Source of the DNA: Candidatus Hydrogenedentes bacterium UBA2224
GTDB taxonomy: Bacteria; Hydrogenedentota; Hydrogenedentia; Hydrogenedentales; SLHB01
Assembly: GCA_002348185.1 (NCBI GenBank)
Contig: DDYW01000146.1
Coordinates: 13,413 to 25,065 of the forward strand
Length of the DNA: 11,653 nucleotides
Direction: 5' to 3'
The position numbers and the translations under genes are program-made. The notes below the pieces were generated by a model. It worked only from the letters and a program-made list of their open reading frames with translations, was not told the origin of the DNA and ran no database searches. This document shows positions 7,014 through 11,653 of this stretch, piece after piece. Every line of letters starts with the position of its first letter. The stretch's first letter is position 1.

Positions 7014-8996
7014 ATGAGAGCCTTTGAACCTTTTCTGGACGGTTACTGCAATGTCCACCTCCAGTTGTACGAACATCTCCGCGACCGCAACCTGAACGCG
7101 GTCTGGGACCACATCCGCGCCAAGGAGGCCCTCACCACGGCCGACGAAGTCCGCGCCCGCGCACACCACGTTCGGCAGGCCTTTCTCGATTCGCTGGGCG
7201 GCATTCCGCAGACCGAGGAACCCCTCAACGCGCGTTCGAGCGGCGTGGTGCGGCGAACCGGCTACGCCATCGAGAAGATCATTTACGAAAGCCAGCCGAA
7301 GGTCCATGTCACGTCCCTTCTGTACGTGCCGGACCGGCTGGCCCGCCCCGCGCCGGCGGTGCTGTTCCTGTGCGGTCATGCACGGGAAGCCAAGGCCTGG
7401 CCGGAATACCAGCGCGTCTGCCACGACCTCGCCATCAACGGATTCGTGGTTCTGGCCCTTGATCCCACCGGCCAGGGTGAACGCGTAACGCACTACGACC
7501 CCGACACGGGCGCGATGCCCATTCCCTGGGGCACCACGGAACACTCGTACCAGGGTCTGCAGTGCGTCCTCACCGGCACCAACATCGCGCGCTATTTTCT
7601 GTTCGACGCCATGCGCGGCCTCGATTACCTCGCCTCGCGTGAGGAAGTCGACGCTTCGAGGCTCGGCGTCACGGGCAACTCGGGCGGCGGCACGCAGACC
7701 ACCCTGTTGTGCATGGCCGGCGACGAGCGGGTCAAGGCCGCCGTGCCGTGCACCTACGTCACCTCGCGCGAGCACTATTACGTGACTGGCCAGGCCCAGG
7801 ACGCCGAGCAGCTCCAGTTCGGCATGACCAGCGCCGGCATCAATTTTGACGATATGTTCCTCCCGTTCGCGCCGCGCCCGCTCCTCATCGGCGCGGTGGA
7901 GTCGGATTTCTTCACGCCGGAGGGCACGGCGGTCACCCACGAGCGTCTGCGCGCGTTTTACCGCATTCTGGGCCACGAAGACCTCGTGGACTGCGTGTTC
8001 GCGCCCGGCACCCACCGATATTGCCGGGAACTGCGCGAGGCCGCCGTGAACTGGTTTCGCAGCCATCTGATGGGCGCCGAACCCGATTTCAGGACCGCGC
8101 CGGACGCGGCGATTCCCGTCTCGCCCGACTCGGAGCTCTGGTGCACGCGCCGGGGGCACGTGCTCACGGACTGGCCGGACGCCCTCACGCCGTTTCATCT
8201 GAACCGGGCGATCATCGGGGAACGTCCCACGCCGCCCGACACGGGCACGCTGCGGAACACGCTGATCGACACGCTGGCCATACGCGAGCGCATCGAATCT
8301 CCTGAACGCCTGTGCCCGCGGATGGTCAAGACCCAGGCCGGCCGGGACGTGACGGCCCATTCGGTGTTCTTCGTGAGCGAGCGCAACGTGATGGTTGCGG
8401 GCTGCGTGCTGCACCGGCCGGATGCCGTGCCGTCGGAGGCGATCATCGGCCTCGCGCCCGGCGGCACCAACGCGCTCGACGTGCACCTGGAGACGGAGCG
8501 AGACCTGCTCGATGCCGGAAAGGCCCTCTTCGTGTTCGACGTCCGCGGGACGGGGGCCGTCGAATCGGCCACGATCAATCCCCACGAACAGGGGCTCCCG
8601 GGCCTGCATTACCACACCGAGAACCGGCTCGCGTACGACGCGTACTGCGTCGGCGAGTCGCTGCTGGGCATGCGCGTATACGATGTGTTACGGGCCGCCC
8701 AGTACCTGCGGGAGACCGCGCCGTTCGAGCGCCTGGGCATTCGCGCGCGCGGGCTCCAGCCCTCGCTGTGGGCTTATCTGGCGGCGGCGCTCGATGCGTC
8801 CATCGAATCGGTGCAAGTGTATAACCTCATCCCCTCGTTCGAAGCCATCGCGCGGACAGAGCTGTATACCATGGCATTCACGCCGGCCTGCATGCTCCAC
8901 GGCGTGCTCGAGCATTTCGACCTGCCCGACCTGATGCGCCTGTTCCAGGGCCGGGACGTGCAGGTCCGCGAAGAGCCGGTCGAATCGCGTCTGTAG
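7014..8996 (+). CDS. Acetylxylan-esterase-type alpha/beta hydrolase with a second degenerate hydrolase-like domain
   Basis: The 660-residue protein has a first alpha/beta hydrolase domain at about 80-355: VLFLCGHAR (oxyanion-side strand, 116-124), LDPTGQGER (149-157) and the nucleophile elbow GNSGGG with S223. D298 (AVESDFF) and H333 (PGTHRYC) are predicted to complete the triad. This arrangement is typical of acetylxylan-esterase / dienelactone-hydrolase-like enzymes that deacylate carbohydrates or other small esters. Residues about 435-640 look like a second hydrolase core (IIGLAPGGTNALD, ALFVFDVRGTG, YDVLRAAQYL, then GIRARGLQPSLWA), but the elbow position has no GxSxG, so this half is probably inactive. 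No clear signal peptide is seen, so it is probably cytoplasmic. The frame is open back to 6909, but that would overlap the Trm112-like gene; ATG 7014 follows a G-run (7000-7006) by seven bases and begins the recognisable sequence. Confidence 0.85.
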   Translation: MRAFEPFLDGYCNVHLQLYEHLRDRNLNAVWDHIRAKEALTTADEVRARAHHVRQAFLDSLGGIPQTEEPLNARSSGVVRRTGYAIEKIIYESQPKVHVTSLLYVPDRLARPAPAVLFLCGHAREAKAWPEYQRVCHDLAINGFVVLALDPTGQGERVTHYDPDTGAMPIPWGTTEHSYQGLQCVLTGTNIARYFLFDAMRGLDYLASREEVDASRLGVTGNSGGGTQTTLLCMAGDERVKAAVPCTYVTSREHYYVTGQAQDAEQLQFGMTSAGINFDDMFLPFAPRPLLIGAVESDFFTPEGTAVTHERLRAFYRILGHEDLVDCVFAPGTHRYCRELREAAVNWFRSHLMGAEPDFRTAPDAAIPVSPDSELWCTRRGHVLTDWPDALTPFHLNRAIIGERPTPPDTGTLRNTLIDTLAIRERIESPERLCPRMVKTQAGRDVTAHSVFFVSERNVMVAGCVLHRPDAVPSEAIIGLAPGGTNALDVHLETERDLLDAGKALFVFDVRGTGAVESATINPHEQGLPGLHYHTENRLAYDAYCVGESLLGMRVYDVLRAAQYLRETAPFERLGIRARGLQPSLWAYLAAALDASIESVQVYNLIPSFEAIARTELYTMAFTPACMLHGVLEHFDLPDLMRLFQGRDVQVREEPVESRL

Positions 8997-9051
8997 CCCG
9001 CAGGTCCCCGTTCGGACGAGAAGATTTTCGGGGGAGGCCATCGGCGCTGGC

Positions 9052-9083
9052 GGGGTGGACCCGATGGACGGTATGGACATGCC
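9052..9083 (+). repeat. Left arm of a 9-bp-period repeat (NNNRTGGAC units)
   Basis: Three 9-mers in register: GGGGTGGAC (9052-9060), CCGATGGAC (9061-9069), GGTATGGAC (9070-9078), then ATGCC. Its reverse complement resembles the right arm at 9175-9219. Confidence 0.75.
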
Positions 9084-9143
9084 GGCCTGAACACTTGTGA
9101 AGGGGTTGAATAGAGGTGCCGGGTTTATGGGCCTGGCCGGGTT

Positions 9144-9160
9144 CGACACCTGCGGTGTCG
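9144..9160 (+). terminator. Perfect 7-bp hairpin between the repeat arms
   Basis: CGACACC (9144-9150), loop TGC, GGTGTCG (9154-9160), followed by TTGT. It may terminate the esterase transcript, about 150 bases after its stop, or form part of the repeat structure. The T-stretch is too short for a confident intrinsic terminator. Confidence 0.35.
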
Positions 9161-9174
9161 TTGTGGGCACAGTC

Positions 9175-9219
9175 GTCCATGCCGTCCACCGCGCCCACCG
9201 GGTCCACCCGGTCGACCGG
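9175..9219 (-). repeat. Right arm of the 9-bp-period repeat, inverted relative to the left arm
   Basis: On the plus strand there are five 9-mers in register: GTCCATGCC, GTCCACCGC, GCCCACCGG, GTCCACCCG, GTCGACCGG. Read on the minus strand the last bases of each unit become TGGAC or a one-base variant, as in the left arm; GGCATGGAC corresponds to GGTATGGAC, and GGGTGGACCCG is shared exactly. Confidence 0.75.
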
Positions 9220-9301
9220 GCCGGGCCCATCCCGGGTTTTGCATCCCACGTGCGGTCTGTGTTATCCAACGCGCAGTATCGTTTGGTCTTGATCATCCCG
9301 G

Positions 9302-9308
9302 AAAGGAG
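9302..9308 (+). promoter_or_regulatory. Shine-Dalgarno AAAGGAG fixing the channel start at 9319
   Basis: AAAGGAG ends ten bases before ATG 9319, and a clean signal peptide begins at that ATG. Upstream in-frame starts (from 9097) would translate the repeat arm and push the signal peptide inside the protein. Confidence 0.75.
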
Positions 9309-9318
9309 TCTCGGGGAA

Positions 9319-10599
9319 ATGCGTATCGCCTGCCGTACCGGCCGGATCATTGTGCTGAGCCTGTTATTCGCGGGCCTTCTGAGCGTCGCGCTGCCCGTCT
9401 GTGCCGCCGAGGGTGAATCCGCGCCGGTGTCCGGCGCCGAGACGGAGCCAGGCGCGCCCGCGGAGGCGACCGCGGAGGGGGAGGCCGCGCCGGAAACCGG
9501 CGAGGCGCACCTCGAGGAGATCCAGAAAAAATGGCGCCAGGAACTGCTTCAGTTGCAGCGCTGGGACATCACCATCGAACACCTGGGCTACGCCGGCGCG
9601 ACGTTTATGCTGCTGTGGATCGCCGCGGGCATCACGCGGGGCGTGCTTCGGCGTATCGTGGTCAGCCGGCGGCTCGAACGGCGGCAGGAATCCGGCCGCA
9701 TGATGCAGCGCCTGCTGCTGGTGGTGCTCCGCCGGACCAGCAAAGGGTGCATCTTTCTGGTCACGCTGTTCATCGCGCTGCAATGGCTGTGGGTGAGTGA
9801 CACGTTTGTCGGCAAGCCCATCGTCACCCTGACGCTCATTTACCAGGTGGCGCAGTATGCGAGCGGGTTTGCGCGCCGCTATCTCGACAGCATGCGGCTT
9901 CGCCGCGGCCGTGAGGACCCCAGCCGGGTGTCCTCGTTCGGCATCCTGTCGTTCGTCGCGCAGGTGGCGGTCTGGTCGTTGGCCCTGCTCGTGGCCCTGC
10001 AGAATCTGGGGTTCGAGATTACCGCGCTCGTCGCGGGACTCGGGATCGGCGGCATCGCCATCGCGTTCGCCCTGCAGAACATCCTCGGCGACATTTTCTG
10101 TTCGGTAGCGATCATTCTCGATAAACCTTTTGCGGTGGGCGATTTCATCATTGTCGGCGAGCAGATGGGCGTCGTCGAGAACATCGGCATCAAGACGACC
10201 CGCGTCCGCAGCATCTGGGGTGAACAGATCGTCTTCTCAAACGCGGATCTGACCAGCAGCCGCATCCGCAACTACAAACGGATGAAGGAGCGGCGCATCA
10301 CCTTCACCCTGGGCGTCGTCTACGATACGCCCGTCGACAAACTCGAGCGCATCCCGGACATGCTGCGCGACGCGATCACCTCGGCGCCCCTCACGCGGTT
10401 TGACCGGGCGCATTTCAAGAAGTACGGCGACTTTTCGCTGGATTTCGAGATCGTCTATTTCGTCCTGAACCCCGATTACAATGTCTATATGGACATCCAG
10501 CAGAAGATCAACCTGGCCATTCTGCGCCGCTTTCAGGAAGAAGGCATCGCGTTTGCCTACCCCACTCGCGAGGTGATCATCCGGAAGCAGCAGGACTGA
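9319..10599 (+). CDS. MscS-family mechanosensitive ion channel with signal peptide and acidic N-terminal segment
   Basis: The 426-residue inner-membrane channel of the small-conductance mechanosensitive (MscS) family opens on membrane tension to relieve hypo-osmotic stress. A signal peptide (about 1-29) is followed by an Ala/Glu/Pro-rich, probably disordered segment (31-66), then a short predicted helix (64-80). Hydrophobic segments lie at about 90-108, 143-159, 167-183 and 209-229, then the pore-lining helix VAGLGIGGIAIAFALQNILG (238-257), the family's Gly/Ala-rich TM3 signature. The beta domain follows (about 266-320: DKPFAVGDFIIVG, VVENIGIKTTRVRS, FSNADLTSSRIRNY), then the C-terminal alpha/beta domain to residue 426. 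With about five membrane segments it is larger than the three-TM E. coli MscS. It is convergent with the GH38 gene, 20 bases away. Confidence 0.93.
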   Translation: MRIACRTGRIIVLSLLFAGLLSVALPVCAAEGESAPVSGAETEPGAPAEATAEGEAAPETGEAHLEEIQKKWRQELLQLQRWDITIEHLGYAGATFMLLWIAAGITRGVLRRIVVSRRLERRQESGRMMQRLLLVVLRRTSKGCIFLVTLFIALQWLWVSDTFVGKPIVTLTLIYQVAQYASGFARRYLDSMRLRRGREDPSRVSSFGILSFVAQVAVWSLALLVALQNLGFEITALVAGLGIGGIAIAFALQNILGDIFCSVAIILDKPFAVGDFIIVGEQMGVVENIGIKTTRVRSIWGEQIVFSNADLTSSRIRNYKRMKERRITFTLGVVYDTPVDKLERIPDMLRDAITSAPLTRFDRAHFKKYGDFSLDFEIVYFVLNPDYNVYMDIQQKINLAILRRFQEEGIAFAYPTREVIIRKQQD

Positions 10600-10603
10600 G
10601 TGT

Positions 10604-10616
10604 CGCGGCGCCCGCG
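10604..10616. terminator. Small GC hairpin between convergent channel and mannosidase genes
   Basis: CGCGG (10604-10608) and CCGCG (10612-10616) form a 5-bp stem with a 3-base loop in the 20-base gap between the two stop codons. It may end transcripts from both sides; no T-run is present. Confidence 0.25.
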
Positions 10617-10619
10617 TCC

Positions 10620-11653
10620 TTACCCGTGAGGCGGGTGCCCTTTCACGGCGGGATCATACGCGCGTAAAGCAGGGCGCTTGTGTTCGGGCACGAGGGGCGT
10701 CCAGTCCGTGAGCGGCATGACCGTCCCGACGCTCGCCCCGGTTGTGAGGCGCACGGTCACGATTTGCTGGGGCCGGATGCCAAACCGGTACTCGGGCCCG
10801 CCCGAAAGCGGGCTGGGCCGTTGGCCGGTAAGATCGGTGAGCGCGGCCGATTCGTGGGGCAGGTGAACGGCGAGCACGGCCTCGCCCGCAACTCCGAGGC
10901 ATTCCACCAGGCGCAGTTCGATGTGGCCTTCTTCGCGCCGCATGGCCTCGACCACCACGTTGTCCGAGGTATGCAGCAGGGACTCCGCATTCCCGCCGGC
11001 GGTGTCTTTCGCCGCGACGGGCGGAGCGTTGTACGCCCATCCCGCGCGCGCGATCCGGGCGTTTGGCCAGTCCTCGTCGTGCGCGAGCAAAGCATACTGC
11101 AGGTGATGCGCGCCTTTCCCGCTGAGCCACGGGCACGGAAAGCCCATGTACGTTTCCACGGCGTTGAGCAGGAAGAGCAGCGGGGTGTTGCCGTCGATTT
11201 CCCGGCCCGGCAGGCCGCGGTCCAGCAGGGCCGCGCCGCCGCCGTCCTCGAACGCATAATGCGACCACCGCACCGCCGGCGTGATGCCTTTCATGTAGCC
11301 GTTCATCGCGCCCGCGGGCTCCGGCCACGCGCCCTGCGAAAAGCCATACGGGATGCCGCGCCGCGCCATCGCGATCTTCGGCGCGAGGGGGAATTCGGCC
11401 ACCACCACCGTGCGATCCGGGATATCTTCAAGATACGTGTCAAAATCGATACGGGGATGGTCCCGGTAGAACGTCATGACCCGGCGAGCCTCCTTCCCGC
11501 CGTAGAAGGCGCCGGTCACCTCAATGATCGTGGCGAGCGGCCCTTCATAGGCCGTGACCCGGCAGGGGAACTCGTTCGAGGCGGCCCGGCGCTCGCGTTT
11601 CGGCCGGAAATCCATGTCGTTCCCGCCAAAATAACTGCTGCCCTGGCCCGACT
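10620..11653 (-). CDS. GH38-type alpha-mannosidase, C-terminal part only
   Basis: The frame is open on the minus strand from the right edge to TAA (10622-10620), so the 344 residues seen are a C-terminal fragment; the ATG at 11615 is internal because the frame continues upstream (SSYFGGND). The sequence matches the beta-rich C-terminal region of family 38 glycoside hydrolases: FYRDHPRIDFDTYLED, AEFPLAPKI with RRGIPYGFSQG, ALLDRGLPGREIDGNTPLLFLLNAVETYMGF, GAHHLQYALLAH and ARAGWAYNAPP, ending in a small beta domain. GH38 enzymes hydrolyse alpha-mannosides with a metal-assisted retaining mechanism; the catalytic N-terminal domain and metal ligands lie outside the window, so activity and localisation cannot be judged. 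Confidence 0.85.
   Translation of the reverse strand, partial: SGQGSSYFGGNDMDFRPKRERRAASNEFPCRVTAYEGPLATIIEVTGAFYGGKEARRVMTFYRDHPRIDFDTYLEDIPDRTVVVAEFPLAPKIAMARRGIPYGFSQGAWPEPAGAMNGYMKGITPAVRWSHYAFEDGGGAALLDRGLPGREIDGNTPLLFLLNAVETYMGFPCPWLSGKGAHHLQYALLAHDEDWPNARIARAGWAYNAPPVAAKDTAGGNAESLLHTSDNVVVEAMRREEGHIELRLVECLGVAGEAVLAVHLPHESAALTDLTGQRPSPLSGGPEYRFGIRPQQIVTVRLTTGASVGTVMPLTDWTPLVPEHKRPALRAYDPAVKGHPPHG

Larger units (their letters stand above)
8997..9318. other. Intergenic stretch with repeat arms and a hairpin, no convincing gene
   Basis: This 322-base gap separates the esterase stop from the channel start. It contains a left arm (9052-9083) and a right arm (9175-9219) of 9-bp-period repeats in opposite orientation, with a short perfect hairpin (9144-9160) between them. 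The plus frame is open from 9097 into the channel gene, but its translation is low-complexity (VHAVHRAHRVHPVDRAG) and reflects the repeat arm. I found no promoter for the channel gene that I would defend. Confidence 0.7.

Noticed and set aside
6900..8615. Long (571-codon) open frame on the minus strand opposite the esterase gene
   Set aside because: It is the mirror of a well-supported alpha/beta hydrolase, its translation shows no domain and is rich in Arg/His/Gly as expected for antisense of high-GC coding DNA, and it has no convincing ribosome site.
9097..9318. Upstream in-frame extension of the channel protein by 74 residues
   Set aside because: The extension translates the 9-bp repeat arm and would bury the signal peptide; the ATG at 9319 has a strong ribosome site.

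Overview
The window is high-GC DNA with compact gene spacing and Gram-negative-style genes: sigma-54 activators, Sec signal peptides and an MscS channel. The mix resembles genomes of the Planctomycetota / Candidatus Hydrogenedentes type: large secreted glycoside hydrolases, tandem-domain esterases, a four-helix-bundle (23S rRNA intervening-sequence protein) gene bordered by short tandem repeats, a long-form Trm112-like protein and a Cys-rich zinc-binding protein. That placement is inference from gene content only; there is no rRNA or other marker gene here.

Layout. (1) 1-602, +: 3' part of a sigma-54-dependent (NtrC-type) activator. (2) 667-1267, +: a small element made of a sigma-70-like promoter, a 6-bp-period repeat arm, a four-helix-bundle gene, and a second repeat arm in inverted orientation inside the 3' end of the gene, where it encodes an Asp-X tail. 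(3) 1286-4486, +: a secreted 1066-residue GH13-like protein, 18 bases after the previous stop. (4) 4511-5884, -: a complete NtrC-family response regulator, convergent with the GH13 gene. (5) 6088-6456, -: a 122-residue Cys-rich zinc-binding protein. (6) 6686-6943, +: a Trm112-like protein, divergent from (5). (7) 7014-8996, +: a 660-residue alpha/beta hydrolase of acetylxylan-esterase type with a second, apparently inactive hydrolase-like half. (8) 8997-9318: a non-coding stretch with a 9-bp-period inverted repeat pair. (9) 9319-10599, +: an MscS-family mechanosensitive channel with signal peptide. (10) 10620-11653, -: 3' part of a GH38-type alpha-mannosidase, convergent with (9).

How the genes fit together. 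The GH13-like enzyme, the esterase and the GH38 enzyme all point to processing of complex, probably acetylated glycans, but they are not one operon and nothing directly links the NtrC regulators to them. The zinc protein and the Trm112-like protein look like housekeeping-type genes with divergent promoters and almost identical leaders. The observation most worth pursuing is the pair of short-period inverted repeat structures (705-1216 around the four-helix-bundle gene, 9052-9219 without a gene). They share an architecture although their repeat units differ in sequence and length.
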